Numbered from the stretch's first letter, positions 12,775 to 23,343 are shown. The stretch: DNA of 64,000 nt from Schistocephalus solidus (GCA_017591395.1 WEDG01001004.1:1-64000), one strand, 5' to 3'. Numbers and translations: made by a program. The notes: a model not told the origin generated them from the sequence alone.

Positions 12775-14777
12775 CACTGTCCGCCATCAAAACTTAGGAT
12801 ATATAACATACCACAGCGGCTTACAAGGGATCTGAATAGAGAGATTAACAGGAAAGGAAAGCTTTGGAAGACATTTTGCCGATCAAATAAAAATTTAGCC
12901 TTGCAAGCCTACAAATCTCACATGAACAAGGTTAAAAGCTTGATCTTCAAAAGTCAATGGGAATACGAGAGGGATTTGCTCCAGCGAGCCGTTCTCAAGC
13001 CCAAATTGCTCTACAGCTATGTATGTAAAACAGGAACCCGATTCCTGTTATGAGAAATGACGGCTGTTGCAAGATATCAGAAATTAAAAACAAAGCTGAA
13101 CACTTTTTTACTGTTCTTTCAGTCGGTTTTCAACAGAGAAGCTGTTTTATTCCATCAAGTTACGAGACTATGGGAGCGCCAATTATTCAGGCTATGCTTT
13201 TTCGAGAAGAGTCTGTATTTGAAGAACTTGGCAGATGGAGTTTTCTTCATCCAAGAGTAGTTTTATGTGTTTTGCCCCCGCTAAGCTTCCTGGACCCATC
13301 GTATTTCAAAATAGTACACTTTTAGAAAAAAATCAACCATAAAAAGACTTAGGTCTAAGTTACACGAACAAGCTAGCATTATCGCCTCATGCAGATCGAA
13401 TTTCTGCAAAGGCTGCACAGATATGTGGTTTTTATATCGCACAATTTCTTCCTTCCGGAAATAAAGTTAGACCTGTACCGCATGTTTGTTCTTCCTATTC
13501 TAGAATACTGCTGTCCCCTCTTTGGGCTGATGAACGCCTCTGACCGCAGTAAGATTGAAAAATTTCAGAGGGTTTTTACTCGAAGACTATTTTTCTCTTC
13601 CTGGATCCAGTATCTCTTATACGAATAGATGCCAGTTAGCAAACATTAAATTTCTTTGGGTTAGAAGACTCAAAGCCGGTCTCTGCTTCCTGTTTCGCGT
13701 TAACTCTAGCCCCAATCTCCCACGAATTAACGCTCTTACTCCGGTAGATCGACCCCATGCCACTCGTAATTCCTCCATGATCATTTCACCACCCCTTAGC
13801 TCCACAACTAACCGGTCTCAGTTTTTTGCCTCCAAATATGCTTTCATCTGGAATAATCTTCCACTGCAAATTAGGTTGTCGTCCACATTAGCTATTTTCA
13901 AAACAAAGTAACGCAAACATTTAACTTCGGAAGATATAAAGTCCTTATTGTCTGTTTCCTTCCCTAACTCGCAACTTTTGGATTTCGAAAAGGGTCCTCC
14001 TGGTATTTGAGGCAGTTCCCTTGATATTATAATGGTCTCTTATTATATATCCATCATCCTCTGCAGAGTCAATCTTTGCATTTACTTTTTGCCCCCCCTC
14101 ATTTTAAACTAGCATCGCCAAGTCTTGACAACCTTGGTACTTTCTCCGCTTTTGCAACCCCAACGATGGTCTCCAGGTTCAGTTGAGGATCAAGGCGGGT
14201 TCTGATAGTTTTGCTTCTTTGATTGGGGGACTATGCAGTCAGAAATGTCGCATCTCAATGATGATCTCATGACCTCTACTGTCCCGTCTTCGTTTTGACC
14301 CTGGTGTCCACGATGAGTCCGTCCTCTCTCACCTCCACTGGTGGTTAAAAACAGTAGCTCTGACTGCTATATTATCTCTCACACGACAAGGAGCGTTCCG
14401 AACCCTCATACGTTGTCAGCATCATCACAGATCTATCCCATTGCATCTAGCTATTAATGTTTTAGTTAAGCATTTTTTCTCCAATTTTTAAAAATTGGCG
14501 GCTCGCTGAACTCCGCCTCCAATTTACCGTAGGAGTTTTTTACTGCTTTTTTTCTAGTTCACCGTTTATGTTAAAGATTGTTGTCTATTGTTTTAAAAAT
14601 GGCAAATCGTTCTGAATCGGATATGCCTACCATAATGTTAATTTCTGCTGTTAATATGGCTGCTCACATAGAGCAGCAATTATCCACTTTGTATTTATTT
14701 ATACCGCGATACTAAGTTTGAAATGACGAGGCTCTCTGGGCCTTAAATATACAATTTATTTATTTATTTATTTAAAA
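12775..14777 (+). pseudogene. LINE pseudogene with its 3' end preserved
   Basis: The 5' portion (12.78-13.05 kb) reads as the linker between endonuclease and RT: DLNREINRKGKLWKTFCRSN, then KPKLLYSYV. A short pre-RT segment follows (SVFNREAVLF). The catalytic palm is missing: at about 13.20-13.27 kb the frame jumps to the post-palm segment NHKKDLGLSYTNKLALSPHA, then FVLPILEYCCPLFGLM, IEKFQRVFTRRLF and AFIWNNLPLQIRLSSTL. The untranslated tail to about 14.74 kb ends gggccttaaatatacaattt and then (TATT)n. The copy at 39.1-40.46 kb ends in the same way. Internal loss of the palm and many frameshifts make it inactive. Confidence 0.85.
14738..14777 (+). repeat. LINE 3' terminus with (TATT)n tail
   Basis: The tail gggccttaaatatacaattt followed by tatttatttattta marks the 3' end of the preceding LINE. 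A near-identical terminus occurs at 40429-40457, which defines the family's 3' end as seen in two independent insertions. Confidence 0.75.
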
Positions 14778-16262
14778 AGTCTGAAGGCATGCATATCACT
14801 TGGCTCCAATGGGATTCCAGCACAGTTACTCCACGAGCTTGCTAGGGAGCTGGCTAAACCACTATCCTTTCTGTGCCAGAAATTTTTTGATACTGGAATT
14901 CTTCCTACCGACTGGAAAACAGCCCACATTACACCGCTCCACAAAGGCGGTCGTTGTGCATTTGCTAAAACTACAGGCTTGTCAGCTTGACCTCAATCTG
15001 TTGCAAGTTTATGGAGAAGGTTATCAAAAAGGAATTAAGTTTTATTTAGAAACCCATAATCTCTAATTTAATGCACAATACGGATTTCGTAGGGGAAGAT
15101 CGTGTGTTACGAACTTACTTTATACGATGCGAAGCTGGACAAAAGCCCTCGATGCAAAAGACACTGTGCATGTTGCCTACATTGATTTCCAGAAGGCCTT
15201 CGATAGTGTTCCGCACCAGCGTCTCCTTTACAAGTTGTGAATAATAGGTATTGGAGGCAAACTTCTTACGTGGATCAAGAATTTTCTTGTTTGTCGTTCC
15301 CAAGTGGTCTGTTTAGGCGGATCGCGATCAAAGCGCAAAGTCATCGTTAGTGGAGTCCCACAAGGTTAAGTGCTCGGACCGATCCTATTTGTCGGTTTCA
15401 TTGATGATTTTGTACAGGACTTTGCTATGTTTGCTGAAGATATAAAAATCTGGAAAGTTATCAACGATGCTGCCGATGAAGACGATTTCCAAGAAAATCT
15501 TCGTCGATTGGACGAGTGGTCCCGCATACGGCTCTTGTCCTTCAACTCAAACAAATGCGCCCTGCTACGTCTGGGAAATATAAATCAGGTCACTGATATG
15601 CGGCCCTACTATTTGAACCGTTTGCCATCCCGAGAAGCTCAAACACAGAAAGATCTCGGCGTTTGGATGAAAGAGAACCTGAAGCCTTCTATGCAATTTT
15701 GCAAGGCGGCTAAATCCGCCAATTCAATGCTGTATGCTATCAAGCGGGCATTTAAAGTTTTCGATAAGGACTGCTTTTATACAGCCTTTGGTACGCTTGT
15801 ATGGCCACATTTTGAATAAGCGATCCAAGCCTGGCGACTGTGGACCCAACATGACTACAAGATGCTTGAAAGGGTGCAGCGGCGAGCCACAAAATAAGTA
15901 AGAGGTCAATATGAACTGCCATATGAGATTCACATAAATAATCAAAAGCTCTATCCTCTGAGTTATAGGCAATTGCTCGGAGACTTGAAACAAACCTTAT
16001 GTATCGTTTGTGGCATGGATTGCGCCCTCCCATGTGATGACCTTTTCCAACTTGCCAGTACAAATAATCTCCGAGGTCATCCATTCAAACTTAGTTTGCC
16101 TGAAGTAAGATTGGATGTCAGGAAGTATTTTTTCACCAACCGTGTCGTAGAACCGTGAAATAAACTACCTGAGGTGATTGTCATGTCCCAGTCTGTGTAT
16201 CCATTCACATATCGGCTTGACATACATATGTTGCAGCACCACGAAGACTATATGACTACTTA
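14778..16262 (+). pseudogene. LINE reverse transcriptase pseudogene, longest copy
   Basis: This is the most complete RT of its family here. Fingers appear in shifted frames near 14.88-14.95 kb (FDTGILPTDWKTAHITPLHK). Palm motif A is DFQKAFDSVPHQRLL (15.19 kb). The open frame 15370-15819 begins LGPILFVGFIDDF, has FAEDIKIWKV where FADD is expected, then AQTQKDLGVWMKENLKPS and AIKRAFKVFDKDCF. After a stop the same frame continues with ERVQRRATK, LRGHPFKLSLP and VRKYFFTNRVVEP, ending at about 16.26 kb. Two defects are plain: the catalytic FADD reads FAED, and the PQG motif is followed by a stop (PQG*V). No endonuclease domain is present, so it is 5' truncated and dead. Confidence 0.88.
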
Positions 16263-16494
16263 ACCTTAACAATATCACTGTACCACATATTATATATTGG
16301 ATATTGTATATTTTGAAGGGTTACAGGCATTGCCCTTGATAACCCTATTAATGTTAAGTTATCATTGCATGTGTACAGTCAATATAAAATGTTGTACATT
16401 TTAAAATGTTTGAGTCAAAGCATAAGATAACTTCAAATGCGTTTTCACAGCCATAGGCGAAACATTGTGGAAGAAAAGTAGAGCCCGAAAGATT

Positions 16495-16850
16495 TTAAAA
16501 GGCTGGTTTTAATAAATCATGCTGTGACAGTCGTCTTTTGTCAAATACAATGCAATCAAGCCTTCTTTTAAAATCAATAATGCTTTCAGAGTTAACCATC
16601 TCGCTTGGTAACGAGTTCCAAGGTCGAACTACTCGTTGGCTGAAACAAAACTTTCTGAGGTTCAATCGCGTGCGTTCGCTATTAACCTTGTAAGGATGAC
16701 CACGCAGATGAGTTGTGCAGGCAAAGTCGAAGAAATCCTCCGATCTCAGGGTGGAACCATGGCCCCGGATAATCCGAAATGTCCAGAGCAGGCTACACCG
16801 TAAGTGCCTGCATTAACTCGACTGTAACTTGTTTACATTGCTACTTATTT
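16495..16850 (-). pseudogene. LINE C-terminal tail in a clean minus-strand frame
   Basis: The minus strand reads without a stop from at least 16800 to the stop at 16495-16497. It shows RIIRGHGSTLRSEDFFDFA, TTHLRGHPYKVNSERTRLN, then RKFCFSQRVVRPWNSLPSEM and a VNSESIIDFKRRLD end. This is the C-terminal end of the same RT type as the flanking plus-strand copies (LRGH, FSQRVV-WNSLP). It differs from them in sequence and lies opposite in orientation, so it is a separate, 5'-truncated insertion. The frame has no internal defect, which suggests it is younger than its neighbours. Confidence 0.8.
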
Positions 16851-16904
16851 TTCCGACTGTTATGTAACAAAAAGGGATTTCAAAGACTTTAGCCTATTTT
16901 TTTT

Positions 16905-16937
16905 CCTCAAATACACTGAACTGAACTGAACTGATAT
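16905..16937 (+). repeat. (CTGAA)n short tandem repeat
   Basis: The run actgaactgaactgaactga follows 'cctcaaataca'. It could be the 3' simple-repeat tail of a LINE, but this is not established. Confidence 0.5.
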
Positions 16938-17334
16938 GGTAGCGTCCCTCTTTTTTAGTCACTGTTGACTCCGCCAAACATCACTCTATTTTGACCGATT
17001 TAAAACAAAGTATAAAAACTAATTTTTGAAATGTTTGCTGACCTCCGTTGGATTGGGAATCACGACAACACAACAAGACATGAGCCTCAATAGTGCTCCC
17101 ACTGCATGCACTGTTTTGCTCGGTAAAAGTGTGTCAGAATTATTTTATTATTAAGGGGGTTTCGTTAGATTTGAATGTCTTCCTCCAACAGAACTCTGCA
17201 AAGCTCGGGGTAAGGCCTTTGTGGTGTGTCAAAAATTCTGCTTTGATCATCATAAGATGGGATATGAGTTCTTAAATATTGCCTAACAAATTTCATTTTT
17301 AAGATCATTTAAACCACAAAGGTCACTTTATTAA

Positions 17335-18073
17335 CAAAACCAATGATCTCAAACTTTGGCGCGTCATGCAAACTGCGGCTGATGAAGAAAACTTGCAGGA
17401 AATCTTAAATAAACTCCAAAAATGGTCAAAGGACTGGCTCTAGCCGTTCAATGAGAGGAAGAGCAATACCATACGAGTCGTAAAAAGTAATCTTTCGAAT
17501 CGTACGGTTTACCGAATACATAGAATACCTTTTGAAACAAGTGAATGCCCAAAAGGACCTGGGAGTCTGGATCACTTACTCGTTTAAAACCTCTCTTAAT
17601 TGCGTAAAGGTTGCGTTGTCTGCGATGTCGATTCTCTACCACGTCAAACGAGCTTTTTCAGTCTTCAATGAAGACTGCTTTACCAAAGTTTTGAACATTT
17701 TTGCCGCCGCAGTCGGAAATTCGCTATCCGCTTGGAGACTCTGGGCAGCGAAGGAAATCAACCTCCTCGAAAAGGTCAAAAGGCGAGCAACCAAACTTGT
17801 CCATGGACAGGGCCCACGGCCGTATTAAACATGACTATATAATCTTAATCTTCTTGCCCTAGCGCTATAGCCAGCTTCGGGGAGACTTGGTACTCACCTT
17901 CCGCATATAACGCGTTACGGACTTGTTTCTTGTCCAAGGCGATATCTTCGAGTTCGCAACCCCAGTGAAATTGGAAGATCATCCTCTCATATTACGTGTG
18001 GCTGGGGCAAGGCTAGACATTTGGAAGTACTTTTTCTCCAAAAGAGTGGGCGAAGCTTGAAAAAATCTTCCTC
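17335..18073 (+). pseudogene. LINE reverse transcriptase fragment ending at the satellite
   Basis: Pieces of the same RT type as 14.8-16.3 kb appear in order. They are LKLWRVMQTAADEENLQEIL, then (17532-17828) NAQKDLGVWITYSFKTSLN, VKRAFSVFNEDCF and LEKVKRRATKLVHGQG, then LEDHPLILRV-like and DIWKYFFSKRVGEA near 18.03 kb. Several stops and frameshifts are present and the fingers and first palm motif are absent. Its 3' end runs directly into the first satellite unit at about 18.07 kb, so the LINE and satellite share a boundary. Confidence 0.8.
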
Positions 18074-19060
18074 TGGTATATTGAATCCAGATAATAATCG
18101 GGTAAATAATTTCTGAAATGTTTAAGTGCAGGACATGGAGTCAGGTGATTCGGACATGACTTTCTAGGGTCACATCCAAAATTTCAATTAACATTCGGGT
18201 CGAAGACAATCAACCATGGTGGAATAACCCCGTAATGCCCATTCTACAAACAAGTAGTACTACAGGTAGAATTAATCTTATATGAAAAATACGTTATACC
18301 GTACTTCCGACATATATACTAGCTTTAAGCCCAGAAACGTGTTTCGCCGATGTTTCTGCTGCTATGTGACACAGCAACGAGGGGTTCGGTTACTCAGTGG
18401 GTCCCCCAGCATTCTCTAAGCGGTTGTGGGTATATGGACTCCAGAGCATAATCGGGTAAATAAATTCTGAAAATATTAAGTGCAGGACATGGAGTCAGGT
18501 GATTTAAACATGACTTTTCAGGGTCAGACCAATCTTTCAATGAACATTTCGGTCGAAGACAATCAAACCCTGTTGAATAACCACCAAATGCCCATTCTGC
18601 AAAATGGTAGTACTACAAGAAGCATAAATCTAATATGGCAAAGATGTTATACCGTACTTCCGATATATATACTAGCTAAAAGCCCAGACACGTGAGTTTT
18701 GATATTCTGCTGTGTGACATCAGTAACGAGGGGTTTGGTTACTCAGTGGATCTCCCAGCGTTTCTCTATGCAGGTTTCTGGTATATGGACTCAGAGAATT
18801 GATAGTCTGAAATTATTAGAAGCAAGACATAGAGTCAGGTGATTCGGACATGACTTTTCAGGGTCAGACCAAACTTTCAATGAACATTTCGGTCGAAAAC
18901 CATCAACCCCTGTGGAATAACCACCAAATAACCATTCTACAAAATAGTAGTACTACAAGTTGCATAAATCTTATATGGCAAAGATGTTATACCGTACTAA
19001 CGACATTAGTACTTTCTTAAAGCCCCAACGCGTGTTTCACCTTTGTTTCTGCATTCGGAT
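18074..19060 (-). repeat. 354-bp satellite, inverted portion (2-3 units)
   Basis: Between 18074 and 19060 the satellite lies opposite to the main array. Two near-complete units and a third truncated one can be followed by the landmark tgcaggacatggagtcaggt at 18.13, 18.48 and (altered) 18.83 kb. On the minus strand the hammerhead core position reads CTGAGTA at 18391-18397 and 18740-18746 instead of CTGANGA, so these units have lost an essential G and should not cleave. The orientation switch is at about 19052-19061, with a few filler bases. Confidence 0.9.
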
Positions 19061-19864
19061 GTGACCCTAAAAAGTCATGTCCGAATCACCTGAGTCCATG
19101 TCCTGCACTTAATTATTTCAGAAATTAATTACCGGATTTTTATCTGGAGTCCATATACCAGAAACCGCATAGAGAACGCTGGGGGACCCACTGAAGATCC
19201 AAACCCCTCGTTGATGTGTCGAACAGCAGCAAAAACATCGGCGAAACACGTGTCTGAGCTTAAAGCTAGTATTTATGTCGGAATCACGGTATTAAGTCTT
19301 TGCAATGTAGGATTTATTCTACTTGTTGTACTACTTGTTTGTAGAATGGGCATTACGTGGTTATTCCACAGTGGTTGATTGACTTCGACCCAAATGTTCA
19401 TTGAAATTTTGGTCTGACCCTAAAAAGTCATGTCCGAATCACCTGACTCCATGTCCTGCACTTAATAATTTCAGAAATTATTTACCCGATTATTCTCTGG
19501 AGTCCATACACCAAAACCCGATAGAGAACGCTGGGGACCACTGAGAGCCGAACCTCATTGCTGTGTCACACAGCAGCAGAAACATTAGTGAAATATGTGT
19601 CTATGATTTTAGCTAGTATCTATGTCGGAAGTACGGTATAAAGCTTGCCATATAAGATTCATACTACTTGTAGTACTACTTGTTTGTAGAATGGGCATTA
19701 CGTGGTTATTCCACAGTGGTTGATTGTCTTCGACCCAAATGTTCATTGAAATTTCGGGTCTGACCCTAAAAAGTCATGTCCGAATCACCTGACTCCATGT
19801 CCTGCACTTAATAATTTCAGAAAATTATTTACCCGATTATTCTCTGGAGTCCATATACCAGAAA

Positions 19865-19982
19865 CCGCATAGAGAACGCTGGGGGACCCACTGAGGAGCC
19901 GAACCCCTCGTTGCTGTGTCACACAGCAGCAGAAACATCGGCGAAACACGTGTCTGGGCTTTTTAGCTAGTATCTATGTCGG
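19865..19982 (+). ncRNA. type I hammerhead ribozyme motif, intact unit
   Basis: The invariant core is complete. CTGAGGA (19891-19897) fits CUGANGA. Stem II pairs GCCGA (19898-19902) with TCGGC (19938-19942), capped by the hairpin GCTGTG/CACAGC. GAA (19943-19945) follows, then the short helix III ACACGTGT (19946-19953), which can be a 2-bp stem with an ACGT loop or a self-complementary stem. The cleavable C is 19954. Stem I pairs CCCA (19887-19890) with TGGG (19955-19958), then GCT (19878-19880) with AGC (19965-19967), then CATAGA (19868-19873) with TCTATG (19973-19978), then CCG with CGG. Predicted cleavage is after GTC at 19954. Neither the fold nor activity has been tested here. Confidence 0.88.
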
Positions 19983-20216
19983 AAGTACGGTATAACGTCT
20001 TTGCCATATAAGATTCATACTACTTGTAGTACTACTTGTTTGTAGAATGGGCATTACGTGGTTATTCCACAGTGGTTGATTGTCTTCGACCCAAATGTTC
20101 ATTGAAATTTCGGGTCTGACCTAAAAGTCATGTCCGAACCACCTGACTCCATGTCCTGCACTTAATAATTTCAGAAATTATTTACCCGATTATTCTCTGG
20201 AGTCCATATACCAGAA

Positions 20217-20335
20217 ACCGCATAGAGAACGCTGGGGGACCCACTGAGGAGCCGAACCCCTCGTTGCTGTGTCACACAGCAGCAGAAACATCGGCGAAAA
20301 CACGTGTCTGGGCTTTTAGCTAGTATCTATGTCGG
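20217..20335 (+). ncRNA. hammerhead motif, near-intact unit
   Basis: The core CTGAGGA is at 20243, with stem II GCCGA/TCGGC and stem I complete. One extra A lies in the GAA-to-helix III junction (gaaaacacgtgtc), which may weaken or shift helix III or may be a homopolymer error. Confidence 0.7.
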
Positions 20336-20573
20336 AAGTACGGTATAACGTCTTTACCATATAAGATTCATACTACTTGTAGTACTACTTTGTTTGTAGA
20401 ATGGGCATTACGTGGTTATTCCACAGTGGTTGATTGTCTTCGACCCAAATGTTCATTGAAATTTCGGGTCTGACCCTAAAAAGTCATGTCCGAATCACCT
20501 GACTCCATGTCCTGCACTTAATAATTTCAGAAATTATTTACCCGATTATTCTCTGGAGTCCATATACCAGAAA

Positions 20574-20693
20574 CCGCATAGAGAACGCTGGGGGACCCAC
20601 TGAGGAGCCGAACCCCTCGTTGCTGTGTCACACAGCAGCAGAAACATCGGCGAAAAACGTGTCTGGGCTTTTAGCTAGTATCTATGTCGGAAG
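20574..20693 (+). ncRNA. hammerhead motif, helix III altered
   Basis: The core CTGAGGA is at 20600 and stem II is intact. The GAA is followed by AAACGTGTC, losing the C at position 15.2, so helix III is impaired. Confidence 0.65.
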
Positions 20694-20930
20694 TACGGTA
20701 TAAACGTCTTTTGCCATATAAGATTCATACTACTTGTAGTACTACTTGTTTGTAGAATGGGCATTACGTGGTTATTCCACAGTGGTTGATTGTCTTCGAC
20801 CCAAATGTTCATTGAAATTTCGGGTCTGACCCTAAAAAGGTCATGTCCGAATCACCTGACTCCATGTCCTGCACTTAATAATTTCAGAAATTATTTACCC
20901 GATTATTCTCTGGAGTCCATATACCAGAAA

Positions 20931-21046
20931 CCGCATAGAGAACGCTGGGGGACCCACTGAGGAGCCGAACCCCTCGTTGCTGTGTCACACAGCAGCAGAA
21001 ACATCGGCGAAACACGTGTCTGGGCTTTAGCTTGTATCTATGTCGG
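20931..21046 (+). ncRNA. hammerhead motif, intact unit
   Basis: The core CTGAGGA is at 20957, with GCCGA/TCGGC, GAAACACGTGTC and TGGG. Only peripheral bases in the outer part of stem I differ (agcttg for agctag). Confidence 0.82.
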
Positions 21047-21283
21047 AAGTACGGTATAACGTCTTTACCATATAAGATTCATACTACTTGTAGTACTACT
21101 TCTTTGTAGAATGGGCATTACGTGGTTATTCCACAGACGTTGATTGTCTTCGACCCAAATGTTCATTGAAATTTCGGGTCTGACCCTAAAAAGTCATGTC
21201 CGAATCACCTGACTCCATGTCCTGCACTTTAATAATTTCAGAAATTATTTACCCGATTATTCTCTGGAGTCCATATACCAGAA

Positions 21284-21400
21284 ACCGCATAGAGAACGCT
21301 GGGGACCCACTGAGGAGCTGAACCCCCGTTAAGCTGTTTCACACAGCAGCAGAAACATCGGCGAAACACGTGTCTGGGCTTTTAGCTAGTATCTATGTCG
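21284..21400 (+). ncRNA. hammerhead motif, intact core with stem II wobble
   Basis: The core CTGAGGA is at 21310. Stem II is GCTGA/TCGGC with one G-U wobble, followed by GAAACACGTGTC and TGGG. The apical hairpin of stem II is altered. Confidence 0.75.
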
Positions 21401-21637
21401 GAAGTACGGTATAACGTCTTTACCATATAAGATTCATACTACTTGTAGTACTACTTGTTTGTAGAATGGGCATTACGTGGTTATTCCACAGTGGTTGATT
21501 GTCTTCGACCCAAATGTTCATTGAAATTTCGGGTCTGACCCTAAAACGTCATGTCCGAATCACCTGACTCCATGTCCTGCACTTAATAATTTCAGAAATT
21601 ATTTACCCAATTATTCTCTGGAGTCCATATACCAGAA

Positions 21638-21756
21638 ACCGCATAGAGAACGCTGGGGACCCACTGAGGAGCCGAACCCCTCGTTGCTGTGTCACACACA
21701 GCAGCAGAAACATCGGCGAAAACACGTGTCTGGGCTTTTAGCTAGTATCTATGTCG
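21638..21756 (+). ncRNA. hammerhead motif, near-intact unit
   Basis: The core CTGAGGA is at 21664 with stem II intact. One extra A before helix III (gaaaacacgtgtc), as at 20.3 kb, and two extra bases in the stem II apical loop. Confidence 0.68.
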
Positions 21757-21993
21757 GAAGTACGGTATAACGTCTTTACCATATAAGATTCATACTACTT
21801 GTAGGCACTACTTGTTTGTAGAATGGGCATTACGTGGTTATTCCACAGTGGTTGATTGTCTTCGACCCAAATGTTCATTGAAATTTCGGGTCTGACCCTA
21901 AAAGTCACGTCCGAATCACCTGACTCCATGTCCTGCACTTAATACTCTCAGAAATTATTTACCCGATTATTCTCTGGAGTCCATATACCAGAA

Positions 21994-22108
21994 ACCGCAT
22001 AGAGAACGCTGGGGACCCACTGAGGAGCCGAACCCCTCGTTGCTGTGTCACACAGCAGCAGAAACATCGGCGAAACACGTGTCTGGGCTTTTAGCTTGTA
22101 TCTATGTC
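21994..22108 (+). ncRNA. hammerhead motif, intact unit
   Basis: The core CTGAGGA is at 22020, with GCCGA/TCGGC, GAAACACGTGTC and TGGG, and CATAGA/TCTATG in outer stem I. Confidence 0.82.
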
Positions 22109-22347
22109 GGAAGTACGGTATAACGTCTTTACCATATAAGATTCATACTACTTGTAGTACTACTTCTTTGTAGAATGGGCATTACGTGGTTATTCCACAG
22201 ACGTTGATTGTCTTCGACCCAAATGTTCATTGAAATTTCGGGTCTGACCCTAAAAAGTCATGTCCGAATCACCTGACTCCATGTCCTGCACTTAATAATT
22301 TCAGAAATTATTTACCCGATTATTCTCTGGAGTCCATATACCAGAAA

Positions 22348-22462
22348 CCGCATAGAGAACGCTGGGGGACCCACTGAGGAGCTGAACCCCTCGTTGCTGT
22401 TTCACACAGCAGCAGAAACATCGGCGAAACACGTGTCTGGGCTTTTAGCTAGTATCTATGTC
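22348..22462 (+). ncRNA. hammerhead motif, intact core with stem II wobble
   Basis: The core CTGAGGA is at 22374. Stem II is GCTGA/TCGGC with one wobble; GAAACACGTGTC and stem I are intact. Confidence 0.78.
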
Positions 22463-22700
22463 GGAAGTATGGTATAACGTCTTTACCATATAAGATTCAT
22501 ACTACTTGTAGTACTACTTGTTTGTAGAATGGGCATTACGTGGTTATTCCACAGTGGTTGATTGTCTTCCACCCAAATGTTCATTGAAATTTCGGGTCTG
22601 ACCCTAAACGTCATGTCCGAATCACCTGACTCATGTCCTGCACTTAATAATTTCAGAAATTATTTACCCAATTATTCTCTGGAGTCCATATACCAGAAAC

Positions 22701-22817
22701 CGCATAGAGAACGCTGGGGACCCACTGAGGAACCGAACCCCTCGTTGCTGTGTCACACAGCAGCAGGAAACATCGGCGAAACACGTGTCTGGGCTTTTAG
22801 CTAGTATCTATGTCGGA
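22701..22817 (+). ncRNA. hammerhead motif, stem II base mismatch
   Basis: The core CTGAGGA is at 22725, but the first stem II base is A (ACCGA/TCGGC), giving an A-C mismatch at the 10.1/11.1 position, which normally reduces cleavage. The remainder is intact. Confidence 0.7.
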
Positions 22818-23023
22818 AGTACGGTATAACGTCTTTACCATATAAGATTCATACTACTTGTAGTACTACTTGTTTGTAGAATGGGCATTACGTGGTTATT
22901 CCACAGTGGTTGATTGTCTTCGACCCAAACGTTCATTGAAATTTCGGGTCTGACCCTAAAAAGTCACGTCCGAATCACCTGACTCCATGTCCTGCACTTA
23001 ATAATTTCAGAAATTATTTACCC

Positions 23024-23025
<2 letters not shown>

Positions 23026-23073
<48 letters not shown>
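23026..23073. repeat. (AT)n microsatellite closing the satellite array
   Basis: About 48 bases of alternating A and T directly follow the last satellite unit. Similar tracts precede the other copies of the repeat block (29864-29902, 53568-53645). Confidence 0.95.
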
Positions 23074-23076
<3 letters not shown>

Positions 23077-23340
23077 AAAATTGGAACGGAATAAAAGCAA
23101 GTGAGACCAGAATTGAAATTTGTGGTTTTTTGGCCGTTATCAGCCGGTCATACCCAATCCCAAGGGTGCCCAGTATGTCCACACGTGGCCAAAAAGTAAA
23201 GTACGGCTCTGTCGAACATATTTTTTTGTACTAGTTAATGTTTTTTCAAATGAGAAACACAAAACACGTCGTCAGACAAAAGGATCTTAGGAGAAATTGG
23301 GGAAGATGTGCCCAATTTAAATAAATATTATAAATTTATA

Positions 23341-23343
<3 letters not shown>

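Larger units (their letters stand above)
19061..23025 (+). repeat. 354-bp satellite array, 11 head-to-tail units
   Basis: The landmark atgtcctgca recurs at 19451, 19797, 20151, 20507, 20864, 21217, 21572, 21928, 22281, 22633 and 22987, giving spacings of 346-357. The units from 19.8 to 22.9 kb are nearly identical, while the first two are more diverged, as expected if the centre is homogenised and the edge decays. Each unit holds a hammerhead-type fold plus two other short palindromes (aataatttcagaaattatt and gtggttattccac). No protein is encoded: frames such as 22562-22804 exist only because the unit lacks stops in one register. The array ends in (AT)n. Tandem units of this size with a hammerhead recall the schistosome SM-alpha satellite and animal retrozymes. 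Confidence 0.95.

Noticed and set aside
19898..19910. B-box-like word on the strand opposite the ribozyme
   Set aside because: The complement GGTTCGGCTCC resembles a pol III B box, but it is explained by stem II, lies on the wrong strand, and no A box is found at tRNA-like spacing.
22562..22804. 80-codon open frame
   Set aside because: It lies wholly inside a satellite unit and reappears only because the unit lacks stops in that register; the neighbouring units with indels break it.
19061..23025. regularly spaced repeat resembling a CRISPR array
   Set aside because: The period is about 354 bp with no unique spacers between short repeats; it is a tandem satellite in a eukaryotic context.
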